NCBI GenBank assembly: GCA_014381485.1
Contig: JACNLN010000082.1
Coordinates: forward strand, 1 to 20,671
From: Fidelibacterota bacterium
GTDB lineage: Bacteria > Fidelibacterota > Marinisomatia > Marinisomatales > CAZVFT01
Reading direction: 5' to 3'
DNA length: 20,671 nt
The notes beneath the pieces are model-generated. The model was not told where the DNA came from. It ran no database searches and saw only the letters and a list, made by a program, of their open reading frames with translations. This document shows, in pieces, positions 9,837-17,220 of the stretch; position 1 is the stretch's first letter, and every line of letters starts with the position of its first letter. The position numbers and the translations under genes are program-made.

Positions 9837-10396
9837 CTTAAAATTTTTAGATTATTTATTGTAAATTCTCGTATAAATGAAATTATTAACACCATTTCCC
9901 TTTTTCAAAGTATATATATCTTTTTGTTATCTTACAATAGTTAAATACTGAAGGTGATTTATCTCACATAACGTCTTTTATGCATCAAATAGGGATAAAC
10001 ATTTTAGGTTTTCAAGATTTCAATAATTATGTGGAAAATAGGGATTTGAACAGAACTTTTACTAAGATTTACTGTAAAATATGCCAACCACAGTGATTCC
10101 CATAGTTTAAAAGATCGACGAAGAAACAAAAAATTTCATCTTGTTTATCACATTTTGGTTTAAAGCTAAGCTTATTTAAATCTATCCATCATAATGTGAA
10201 AATGTTCCACCTTAAATTTGTTAACAAAAAATTAAGTTAAGTGAGGAGATGAAATTAATAAAATTATTAGTGTTGCTGAGTCTTAAACGTAATTTTTACG
10301 ATAAAGAAAAAAATGAAGACTATTAATTATAGCAATCGTAATTTACGGAGGGTAATCAACGTCCACTTGTACTGCTAAGATTAAAGGGGTTTTTTC
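9837..10396. other. AT-rich divergent intergenic spacer without a convincing gene
   Basis: This is the middle of the 706-bp gap between the two divergent operons. It is strongly AT-rich, has no good terminator hairpin, and has no long ORF. A 25-codon ORF (10249-10326, plus) starts MKLIKLLVLLSLKR like a signal peptide, but its GAGGAG abuts the ATG with no spacer and the peptide turns charged and stops. I do not call it a gene. The size of the spacer leaves room for regulator sites or a long leader. Confidence 0.5.
9978..9988 (+). repeat. 11-bp direct repeat, copy 2
   Basis: Second exact copy of TTATGCATCAA. It lies upstream of both divergent operons and does not overlap a promoter that I can recognise. 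See copy 1 at 9826-9836. Confidence 0.3.
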
Positions 10397-10425
10397 TTGA
10401 CATTTGGGAAACGAGAAGTTATATT
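10397..10425 (+). promoter_or_regulatory. Near-consensus sigma70 promoter for the MotAB/FliF/FliG-like operon
   Basis: A perfect TTGACA (10397-10402), a 17-nt spacer and TATATT (10420-10425). Transcription would start near 10432, about 47 nt before the ATG at 10479. It is the best promoter match in the window and sits exactly where the seven-gene operon needs one. It suggests housekeeping-type expression, not a flagellar sigma54 or sigma28 promoter. Confidence 0.7.
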
Positions 10426-10478
10426 GAAAATAAATAATTGGCTCCTGTAAAATAAAACAATTAATCCGAGGTAACGCC

Positions 10479-11609
10479 ATGAGACATTTAGGCAAACTTG
10501 CCATTATTATATTTTTCTTCAGTTTTTTATCATCCGCTCTTTTTGCAAAGAAAAATGAGTACACTATCAGCGGACAAGTAATAGACTCCAATGGAGATAA
10601 GGTGCCTGCAGCAGAGGTTTTATTATTGGACGTTAATGGTAAAGAGGCGGATAAAACCTCGACAGGTAAGCGATTTATGAAAAAGGGTGATTTTAAATTC
10701 AAGGATGTAAAACCGGGAGATTACACAATTAGTGCTAGTAAGGCAGATATGGGATACGCAACAAAGGATATAACCATTCAAGATGAAGATATTAAGTTAG
10801 TACTGGATCTGGTAAAACAAAAAACCAAAACAACAGAAAAGAGGAAGGTAAAGCCAAGAGAACAGATTGATAGAATACCTGACGATGAATATATCATCAA
10901 TGAACTTAGTTTTGAGATGAAGAAATTAACTGCAGAAGTAAATCACCTTGGTAGTAAAGTTCGTGATCTTGAGGCAAAAAGTGAGATGTGGGTTAACCCT
11001 CTGGGGATTTATAATAAGGAGATTATATTGGAGAATGGAAGCACTGTTTTTGGCAAGGTAGTCTATCAGGATGATGAGGTCTTAAAAGTTGAAACTCTAG
11101 TGGGATATCTTGTTATCGACAGGAATCAAGTAGTTCGAATTATTGAAAATGTTATTGGCCAAGAAGAGCCAGAATACATTCCTGAGCAGATTCGGGAGAC
11201 CTACACTCCACCACCGATGCCTAAACTTGCAGAGCCCAAATATGTATCTGTGGCTCCAAGCGAGCGCAGGGCAGATCAAGAAAGGGTTGCCAATGTAGTC
11301 TTGGTAGGAAATATTTCAGAAAGAAAAGATAGAGCTAATAACATTTCATTTAGTGGTGAAGTTAAAAACATTGGGGGTAGACGGGCGGATTTTGTAAAGG
11401 TTAATTTTGTTTTCAGGAAGGATTGGAGCGGCGAGACCAAGACATTGACAACATTTATTCGTGGCTCATACCACACCTTTGATTCAGGAATCACGACAGA
11501 TTCATCGCTTCTTCCCGGGGCTACAGGAACATTTGAACTATTGGTTCCACCCTCTTTTGGTTCGTTTATTGGATATTCCTACACAATAGATTGGGAAGAG
11601 TACGAATAA
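10479..11609 (+). CDS. Exported protein: carboxypeptidase-regulatory-like, coiled-coil, SH3/LSm-like and FxLYD-like domains
   Basis: 376 residues. Signal peptide 1-23 (LAIIIFFFSFLSSALFA|KK). Residues about 27-112 are a carboxypeptidase-regulatory/CNA-B-like beta sandwich (YTISGQVIDSNGDKVPAAEV ... GDFKFKDVKPGDYTISA). A basic linker (113-130) and a short coiled coil (about 141-168) follow. Next comes a small all-beta piece (about 180-223, LENGSTVFGKVVYQDDEVLKVE) resembling an SH3/LSm-like barrel. A C-terminal FxLYD-like domain spans about 270-376 (FSGEVKNIGGRRADFVKVNF). GAGGT at 10468-10472 lies 6 nt before the ATG. It is the first gene of the operon, 12 nt before the next. All parts look like periplasmic or envelope binding modules; the ligand is unknown. 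A structural component of the envelope machine is the best guess. Confidence 0.65.
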   Translation: MRHLGKLAIIIFFFSFLSSALFAKKNEYTISGQVIDSNGDKVPAAEVLLLDVNGKEADKTSTGKRFMKKGDFKFKDVKPGDYTISASKADMGYATKDITIQDEDIKLVLDLVKQKTKTTEKRKVKPREQIDRIPDDEYIINELSFEMKKLTAEVNHLGSKVRDLEAKSEMWVNPLGIYNKEIILENGSTVFGKVVYQDDEVLKVETLVGYLVIDRNQVVRIIENVIGQEEPEYIPEQIRETYTPPPMPKLAEPKYVSVAPSERRADQERVANVVLVGNISERKDRANNISFSGEVKNIGGRRADFVKVNFVFRKDWSGETKTLTTFIRGSYHTFDSGITTDSSLLPGATGTFELLVPPSFGSFIGYSYTIDWEEYE

Positions 11610-11621
11610 CCAATAGGAAAG

Positions 11622-12662
11622 ATGAAAAAGCACACACTAATTATTACGTTTACTATATTTATCTGTTGTAGCATCCTGGTTGCGCAACAGGCCCCCTCTG
11701 ACACTGAGGTCGACGCATTTTTTCTTGATTTGGGAATTGTGATTGAACCGAAAACTGGAGATGAGACTATAAATCGGAAAATCCAACCTCCATCAGAAGA
11801 AGTCAAAATATTCATTGAAAAAGCACCGAGCGGTTCAGTGCTTATGGCATCCACAAAGGAGCTTATGTTAACCCTTGATAGGATCAACAAAAAAATTGAA
11901 TCTATGGAGAAAGTCGTCTGCCGTAATATTGCATCACTAAGCTTGGAAATTTCAAGTTTACAGATGGAAAATGACGAATTGAGAGAAATGGTATCTAATC
12001 TTGCTGAACGGCAAGAATCATTTTATGCTTCTACCCCATTTATATATCTTTCTCCTCCTACAAAAGTGAATGAAATAGCTATCAAATCCGCCTCCAACTC
12101 GAATATAGATAGTATAATTACACAACAAAGCGGGGAGGGATCTGAGGTTAGTCCAATGGGATTAATACCTGAGGACACCAAGTCGGTACTTGTGCCGAGG
12201 GTTTCTGTTTCACCTGAAGCGTTACCCGAGCAAAATAGGGGAACAATAAATCTTGAACGTAAAGCCGGGATGGAGGTTGTTGACGTTCGAGTGTTTAATA
12301 AAAACATTTATATGGGGGGTGTTTTTGCATACCAGAGGGAAGATTATAAGGCTGCACTCAAACATTTTTTAAGTTTACCATTGGAAAATGTAAATCATAA
12401 AACAGCAGGGAATGTATTGTATTGGATTGCTGATTGTTATTACCATCTTGGGAAGTATACAAATGCACTGGAGACACTTCATCTTGTTAAACCTCTCTCT
12501 GAGTCCAACAAAGTGGATGATTCATTGATTTTAACGGGTCTTATATATCGTAATATAGGAAGAGAGTCAAAAGCACAGGAGGCATTTGCCCAGGTAGTGA
12601 ATACATTTCCTGAAAGCGAATATTTCAGATTAGCGCAACTGGAGTTAAGGAAGGAAAGATAA
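11622..12662 (+). CDS. CpoB/YbgF-like periplasmic coiled-coil and TPR protein
   Basis: 346 residues. Signal peptide about 1-21 (ITFTIFICCSILVA|QQ). There is no canonical lipobox despite the two cysteines. A heptad-like coiled coil lies at about 79-133 (LDRINKKIESMEKVV ... LQMENDELREMVSNL). A low-complexity linker (140-225) follows. The C-terminal region has three TPR-like repeats at about 229-340 (FAYQREDYKAALKHF, NVLYWIADCYYHLGKYTNAL, ILTGLIYRNIGRESKAQEAF). Signal peptide, coiled coil, linker and TPR is the architecture of CpoB/YbgF, the Tol-Pal partner. Here it sits upstream of MotA/MotB homologues, not TolQR, so it may play the analogous part of linking a stator to envelope components. It lies 6 nt before the next gene. 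Confidence 0.65.
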   Translation: MKKHTLIITFTIFICCSILVAQQAPSDTEVDAFFLDLGIVIEPKTGDETINRKIQPPSEEVKIFIEKAPSGSVLMASTKELMLTLDRINKKIESMEKVVCRNIASLSLEISSLQMENDELREMVSNLAERQESFYASTPFIYLSPPTKVNEIAIKSASNSNIDSIITQQSGEGSEVSPMGLIPEDTKSVLVPRVSVSPEALPEQNRGTINLERKAGMEVVDVRVFNKNIYMGGVFAYQREDYKAALKHFLSLPLENVNHKTAGNVLYWIADCYYHLGKYTNALETLHLVKPLSESNKVDDSLILTGLIYRNIGRESKAQEAFAQVVNTFPESEYFRLAQLELRKER

Positions 12663-12668
12663 ATAGGT

Positions 12669-14039
12669 ATGATGTTGAAAGTAAGGAAGTACGTTTTACT
12701 ATTTTTTCTTATTTCATTTTCATCTCTTGCTCATTCGGTTACTCGGGTGGCTTACGTTTATCCCGGGAATATGATGAGAATTCCCACGACGAAACTTGAA
12801 CGATCCCCTTACCTTTTTAGTGCGGGCTTTGGCACGGAAATCCATAGATTTTCAAATCCGTTAAACGCAACACGAGGTGTTTATTTTTTTTCTGACCTGT
12901 CAAAGAGTCTTACCCTCGGGTTTACATCATCACAGGGGGCAGATACAACAGCACTTGTAAATATTTTGGAATCTGATTTTAATGCACCTGTAGAGTTTGG
13001 ATTTCACCTGCAAAATAGAATGTACATGCACCGGGATATTTCTTTTTCCGTTGGCGCCCATGATATCACTTTTGAATATACCGATGAAGGTTTGGAATTA
13101 AAAACTGACAAGATTTCGTTTTTTGGGATACTAGGCAGTGAAAAAACATTGGGTCAATACCAGTTAAACACCTTTATAGGATTTGGTACCGGGGGATTCT
13201 CGCAGGCTTTTGCTACCCGCAGTGATACAGATACTACGGCCAGGATGAATGCTGGTATATTTGCTGGTTTTATATTGAACACGCCCTTTTTTCAAACGTG
13301 GGGCGGTGTAGATTTTGTGGGTGAATTTGATGGTTCAGGCATCAATGTGGGACTCCGCATCCCCCTTACCTCGGATTATCGCTTGAGCCTGGGATTCACC
13401 CACATAGAAAATTTGCCAGCATTTTCAGAGGAACCCTATAGTCAAACCCATCCCGGTTTTGCTATAGGCCTGGATATGTCGGTACTTCGTGGGATTGAAA
13501 AGAAAGAATTTCCTGAAGGTCCCTCCCCATATATTGGAAAGGGAGTTGAGGTGCCGGTTATTGAGAGGACTTTGATGGATTCAACGCTCCACGCAGCGGA
13601 AAAGGCAGTGGCTATGCTCAGGGATTCTGTGAGAATAACAAGGCATGAACTAAGGAACCTCTCGACCCATGTGGCGAGTTTGGGCCAAAAATCACTGATA
13701 TTGGAAGATTCTGTCAAATCGATGAGACTTGAAAGTAACGTCACACAGAAAAATATGAACCGGGCGATGAGACATTTGTCAAGGTCGTTAAGATACTTTT
13801 ACTCAGGAGATTACAGGGAAGCATTGCAGGAGGTTGAAACAGCTCTTGAGTTAAATCCAAATCTTGCGCTTGCTTATGCTAGAAGGGGATCTATCTATTA
13901 CAAACTCGGTGACGTTCAACGTGCTACTATCAATTGGAATCTTGCTTTGAAGATAGACCCTGAATATGATGATGTGAGAAACATCCTAAAGGCATTGCAT
14001 GAAGATCGTTTAAAAACAACAAGTTTTAGTAGAGAGTAG
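12669..14039 (+). CDS. Predicted outer-membrane barrel fused to periplasmic coiled coil and TPRs
   Basis: 456 residues. Signal peptide about 1-23 (VLLFFLISFSSLAHS). Residues about 45-275 are a series of amphipathic beta strands joined by short turns (for example LNTFIGFGTGGFSQAF, DFVGEFDGSGINVGLRIPL, HPGFAIGLDMSVL) that reads as a small outer-membrane barrel. A coiled coil (about 298-365) and two TPRs (about 371-437, YFYSGDYREALQEVETALEL and AYARRGSIYYKLGDVQRA) follow. A barrel with a helical C-terminal tail would place the coiled coil and TPRs in the periplasm, a sensible way to tie the outer membrane to inner-membrane motor parts. The start could be Met1 or Met2 (12672). The family is not recognised. 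It could instead be a soluble beta-rich domain if the barrel reading is wrong. Confidence 0.6.
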   Translation: MMLKVRKYVLLFFLISFSSLAHSVTRVAYVYPGNMMRIPTTKLERSPYLFSAGFGTEIHRFSNPLNATRGVYFFSDLSKSLTLGFTSSQGADTTALVNILESDFNAPVEFGFHLQNRMYMHRDISFSVGAHDITFEYTDEGLELKTDKISFFGILGSEKTLGQYQLNTFIGFGTGGFSQAFATRSDTDTTARMNAGIFAGFILNTPFFQTWGGVDFVGEFDGSGINVGLRIPLTSDYRLSLGFTHIENLPAFSEEPYSQTHPGFAIGLDMSVLRGIEKKEFPEGPSPYIGKGVEVPVIERTLMDSTLHAAEKAVAMLRDSVRITRHELRNLSTHVASLGQKSLILEDSVKSMRLESNVTQKNMNRAMRHLSRSLRYFYSGDYREALQEVETALELNPNLALAYARRGSIYYKLGDVQRATINWNLALKIDPEYDDVRNILKALHEDRLKTTSFSRE

Positions 14040-14044
14040 GGCTG

Positions 14045-14833
14045 ATGGATATAACAACTTTAATTGGGATAGTTGCTGGTCTCGGTTTCTTAGGATCAGC
14101 TATTTATATGGCTGCGGCGAAAGCGGGAGCAAGCATTCTTATATTTGCACAAGGAGCTGGCTTTTTAATTGTTTTTGGCGGTGTACTTGCGTCTGTTTCT
14201 GTTGCTTTCCCCCTGTCAGAGGTGATGAAACTTGGTTCAGCAATGGCCGCTGTCTTCAAAGGCGGCTCATTAAAACTTGGGTCGTTTGTAGATGAAGCAG
14301 TTGAACTTGCCGGTGTTGGCCGAAAGGGTGTGGCGGATATGGAAAAAGCCGTTAGTGGAATTAGTAATCCATTCTTTCGGGACGGCGTCCAGATGGTTGT
14401 GGATGGTTATTCTGAAGAAGAGATTGCAGATATTCTTGAAACGAGAATATCATACAGGGAAGTAAGAGAAAGAGCTCAAACTAATCTGTTCCAGACTATG
14501 GGGATGATGGCTCCTGCATGGGGAATGATTGGTACATTGATTGGTCTTGTGATTATGCTGGCAAGTTTTGGTGGAGAGCAGGGGGGTGGTACAGAAGCTT
14601 TAGGTGCAGGCATGTCGGTAGCATTGATTACAACATTTTATGGATCAGTTTTTGCAAATTTGTTCTTCATTCCGATGGCTGCGAAACTTAATTCCCGAAT
14701 TGGCCATACTACAACGTTGCAATCAATGTTTGTGGAAGCTGCAAAGCTTATCCAGCAGCGAAAGCACCCGTTGATTGTGAGGGAAAAATTAAATTCCTTT
14801 ATACCACCTAAGGAGTGGAAGACAGAGGCATAG
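14045..14833 (+). CDS. motA: MotA-family stator protein
   Basis: 262 residues, usual MotA length. Four membrane segments are visible (about 4-23, 32-54, 150-172, 188-211). A large cytoplasmic loop lies between TM2 and TM3. Family hallmarks are the N-terminal DITTLIGIV, then FLIVFGGVLA, NPFFRDGVQMVVDG, APAWGMIGTLIGLVIML and ALITTFYGSVFANLFFIP. The prolines equivalent to the two functional MotA prolines are P157 and P210. Charged loop residues R93 and E100 match the pair that in flagellar MotA contacts FliG. That, plus the FliG-like gene downstream, favours true MotA over ExbB/TolQ. Thr164 and Thr196/197 in TM3/TM4 resemble Na+-type PomA, but ion choice cannot be decided by eye. It should form a 5:2 complex with the MotB product encoded 3 nt downstream. 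Confidence 0.88.
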   Translation: MDITTLIGIVAGLGFLGSAIYMAAAKAGASILIFAQGAGFLIVFGGVLASVSVAFPLSEVMKLGSAMAAVFKGGSLKLGSFVDEAVELAGVGRKGVADMEKAVSGISNPFFRDGVQMVVDGYSEEEIADILETRISYREVRERAQTNLFQTMGMMAPAWGMIGTLIGLVIMLASFGGEQGGGTEALGAGMSVALITTFYGSVFANLFFIPMAAKLNSRIGHTTTLQSMFVEAAKLIQQRKHPLIVREKLNSFIPPKEWKTEA

Positions 14834-14836
14834 TAG

Positions 14837-15571
14837 ATGGCTAAAAAACCGGCACCACCACCCTCAGAACAAGGGCTACCAGGTTGGTTTGCAACTTTTG
14901 CGGACATGATGACATTACTACTGGCGTTTTTTGTTCTGCTAACAGCTATCTCTACTATTGATCCAGTTAAACTGCAGGAAATGGCCGATGCTATGGGTAA
15001 AAAGGTGGGGAAGACGAAAAGAGAGGCAAAAGCTATGAATATAGCTGATGTCAAATCTGAAGTTGTTGCAATGTTGGAAGAGAATAAGCAATTACAGGAA
15101 AATGTGGAAATATCCACCAGCCCTAAGGGCGTTACTATCGGTATTTCTTCCGATATTAGTTTTAAATCCGGATCTGCTGAATTACAACTGGGAATTATTC
15201 AAATATTAGAAAAGGTTGCTCCCATAATCAATGACCCCACCAATAAATTTCCAGTAGCAATTGAGGGACACACAGATAGTGATCCAATGCCTGAGAAATT
15301 CCAGGATAAATATCCAAGCAACTGGGAGTTATCTGCAGCCCGCTCTGCTGGGGTTGTACGAGAACTAATTAAATTGGGTGTTGATCCCACCCGATTGGAG
15401 GCAGTAGGACTGGCAGAGTATTTACCGAGGGACCGCCCAACAGATAGAGTATTAACCAGGAATATGATCCCCAATTATAACCAGACTTTAGAAGACAAAT
15501 CACGAAATAGAAGGGTTGAAATTACATTTAAGGCAACTCACGGTGGCCCCGTAGGTGCAACAATAAAGTAG
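14837..15571 (+). CDS. motB: MotB-family stator protein with OmpA peptidoglycan-binding domain
   Basis: 244 residues, normal for MotB. A short Pro-rich cytoplasmic N-terminus precedes one membrane helix at about 17-38 (WFATFADMMTLLLAFFVLL). D23 in FAD is the ion-carrying aspartate. A plug-like amphipathic stretch follows (about 40-53), then a linker. The OmpA/MotB domain lies at about 100-232: FKSGSAEL, then IEGHTDSDP, NWELSAARS and SRNRRVEITF, which include the Asp and Arg that bind diaminopimelate in this family. An AGAGG at 14824-14828, inside the end of motA, precedes the ATG by 8 nt. The TM sequence is closer to PomB/MotS-type stators than to E. coli MotB as I recall them. It anchors the MotA ring to peptidoglycan. 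Confidence 0.88.
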   Translation: MAKKPAPPPSEQGLPGWFATFADMMTLLLAFFVLLTAISTIDPVKLQEMADAMGKKVGKTKREAKAMNIADVKSEVVAMLEENKQLQENVEISTSPKGVTIGISSDISFKSGSAELQLGIIQILEKVAPIINDPTNKFPVAIEGHTDSDPMPEKFQDKYPSNWELSAARSAGVVRELIKLGVDPTRLEAVGLAEYLPRDRPTDRVLTRNMIPNYNQTLEDKSRNRRVEITFKATHGGPVGATIK

Positions 15572-15615
15572 GAATGAGAGATAAGAATTTATATATCTAA
15601 AATAAGGGAGTTATT

Positions 15616-17220
15616 ATGAAGAACAAGGTGTCAATAACGGTCATTTTTTTTGTAATTATATTGATTATCTCCGGAATTACAATTGGCCAGGAATCCACAT
15701 ATTTAGCCCAAAAACTTATGTTGGAGAATGATCTACATAGGCGAATTAGTAATGCGCTGGGGAAAATACTTGAAGACCATCGGTATGTGCTGGATATTAC
15801 AGTAGATTTAACATTTACCCCAACCGTTCGTGAGGAGATTACATACAAACCTGCGAAAGAAGTGACAGAGCCGATCGAGGAAGGAGCTCTTCAGCTAACA
15901 ACCGTAACAGAGACACAACAGAAAAGGCGGTATCGATCAACGGGGATTCCTATTCCTGGGTTTGACTTCCAGATTGAAGAGGAGCCTGTGCCCGAAGAAA
16001 CGGTTGAAATTGAGACAGAAGAACTTCCTCCGGTTCAAGCTAAAGCGAAAGCAGGACCTCAGATTATGTCTCAGTCCTATATGGATATTACATCCTCTAT
16101 GCCTGTGATTGAAAGACTTGAAATCAGCTGTATCCTACCAGAAGGATCTTCCCCAGAATTGATTGAAAATGTACGCCAGATCATTAAAGTAGCATCTCAT
16201 TATAATCGTAATCGAGGAGATATTCTGAGTATTATGACTGCAACGTTTAAAGAAAGAAGGGATGAGAGAACAGCTGAGGCGATTATTCTCCGTTCTATTG
16301 CTGAAAAGATAGATAAGCTTGAGCAACAGCAAGAAGAAGTTGTAGCGGAAGAAAAAGGATTAAATTGGAGAGAAGAGCTACTGCAATGGAGAGAGGAGGA
16401 GGCCAGGCAAAGGGAAGAAGAGAGGACTCTCTGGAGGGCAGAATTAGAGAAATTGGAAACCGAAAGAATCAGAAGAGATTTTGAGGAGAAGAGACAAGCA
16501 ACATTGGAGAGGGATTCAGTGAAATGGGGGGCTCTGACAACTAGAATTAATCAACTTGAATCTATACTTGATTCAGCCCAGCTCTCGGCGGAGGAACGGC
16601 AGACAGCAGTGGAAGAAAGAATGTCCAGGGAAAGGGAGAGAGCTCAACTTGATTCACTCATTGAGGAAAGATTAGCCGTGTTTCGGGACTATGAAGAAAA
16701 AGCAGTGGAGGAATTAGCAAGCTTGGAAGGCGAAAGAAATAATCTTCCGATATATCTGATGAGTGCTATTTCTCTTCTTGCTGTTGTAGCGTTAGCAGCG
16801 GTCATTTTATTTAATAGTCGCAAACCAAAGTATGTCGTTCCACCTCCATGGATGATGCGGAGACCACCACCCAAAAGGGTAAAAAAAAAGAGGCCAGGGG
16901 AGGTAAAAGTTCCGAGGAAAACTCCAGATGAAGGAGCTCCAACCGCTACGCTCCCCCCACAAGATAAGGTTACTGCAGCTACCCCCTCAAAACCATCCGA
17001 AGATCCGGGAGTATTGAAATCTGAAATTAAATCTGCCAGGCAGTCTGTGATCTCTATGAGTGTTGCTCAACCGGAAACTGCCACGACAATTGTGAAAGAG
17101 TGGCTGGAGGAAGAAGCTCCACCACCGCCGGAAGCTGAATCGCAAACTCCGACCACAGAAGTTTCTGGGGAAGAAGAGGAAGAGGGTAAGAAGAAGAAAA
17201 AGAAGAAAGGAGAAAAATGA
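15616..17220 (+). CDS. Reduced FliF-like rotor membrane protein with coiled coil and FliG-binding tail
   Basis: 534 residues. N-terminal TM/signal at about 5-23. Residues 32-80 (LMLENDLHRRISNALGKIL ... DITVDLTFTPTVREEITYKP) match the first half of the FliF C-terminal periplasmic domain. Residues about 162-212 (MPVIERLEISCILPE ... NRGDILSIMTATF) match its second half, separated by a Glu-rich loop. A long charged coiled coil (about 213-375, with repeated WRE/REEE) leads to a TM helix at 377-399. The cytoplasmic tail is basic and Pro-rich. Near its end is VAQPETATTIVKEWLEEE (483-500), resembling the FliF tail helix that captures the FliG N-domain (Pro-Glu/x-x-A-x-x-I/V-x-x-W-L). The RBM1/RBM2 region of flagellar FliF is absent. 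AGGGAG at 15605-15610 is the RBS. The gene overlaps the next by 4 nt (ATGA). The tail ends in poly-Glu then poly-Lys. Confidence 0.75.
   Translation: MKNKVSITVIFFVIILIISGITIGQESTYLAQKLMLENDLHRRISNALGKILEDHRYVLDITVDLTFTPTVREEITYKPAKEVTEPIEEGALQLTTVTETQQKRRYRSTGIPIPGFDFQIEEEPVPEETVEIETEELPPVQAKAKAGPQIMSQSYMDITSSMPVIERLEISCILPEGSSPELIENVRQIIKVASHYNRNRGDILSIMTATFKERRDERTAEAIILRSIAEKIDKLEQQQEEVVAEEKGLNWREELLQWREEEARQREEERTLWRAELEKLETERIRRDFEEKRQATLERDSVKWGALTTRINQLESILDSAQLSAEERQTAVEERMSRERERAQLDSLIEERLAVFRDYEEKAVEELASLEGERNNLPIYLMSAISLLAVVALAAVILFNSRKPKYVVPPPWMMRRPPPKRVKKKRPGEVKVPRKTPDEGAPTATLPPQDKVTAATPSKPSEDPGVLKSEIKSARQSVISMSVAQPETATTIVKEWLEEEAPPPPEAESQTPTTEVSGEEEEEGKKKKKKKGEK

Noticed and set aside
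10249..10326. 25-codon ORF beginning like a signal peptide (MKLIKLLVLL)
   Set aside because: The purine-rich GAGGAG touches the ATG with no spacer, the hydrophobic run is too short, and the region is AT-rich. It could be a relic of a gene start, but nothing supports expression.
14045..15571. Zorya-type phage-defence stator (ZorA/ZorB) as an explanation of the MotA/MotB pair
   Set aside because: The MotA protein has ordinary length without the long C-terminal tail of ZorA, no ZorC/D/E-like genes are nearby, and the neighbours are FliF-like, FliG-like and envelope proteins.
14045..15571. ExbB/ExbD or TolQ/TolR pair
   Set aside because: The first protein has four TMs with MotA motifs and both MotA prolines, and the second has a full OmpA peptidoglycan-binding domain and a MotB-type FAD motif. 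ExbD/TolR lack these.
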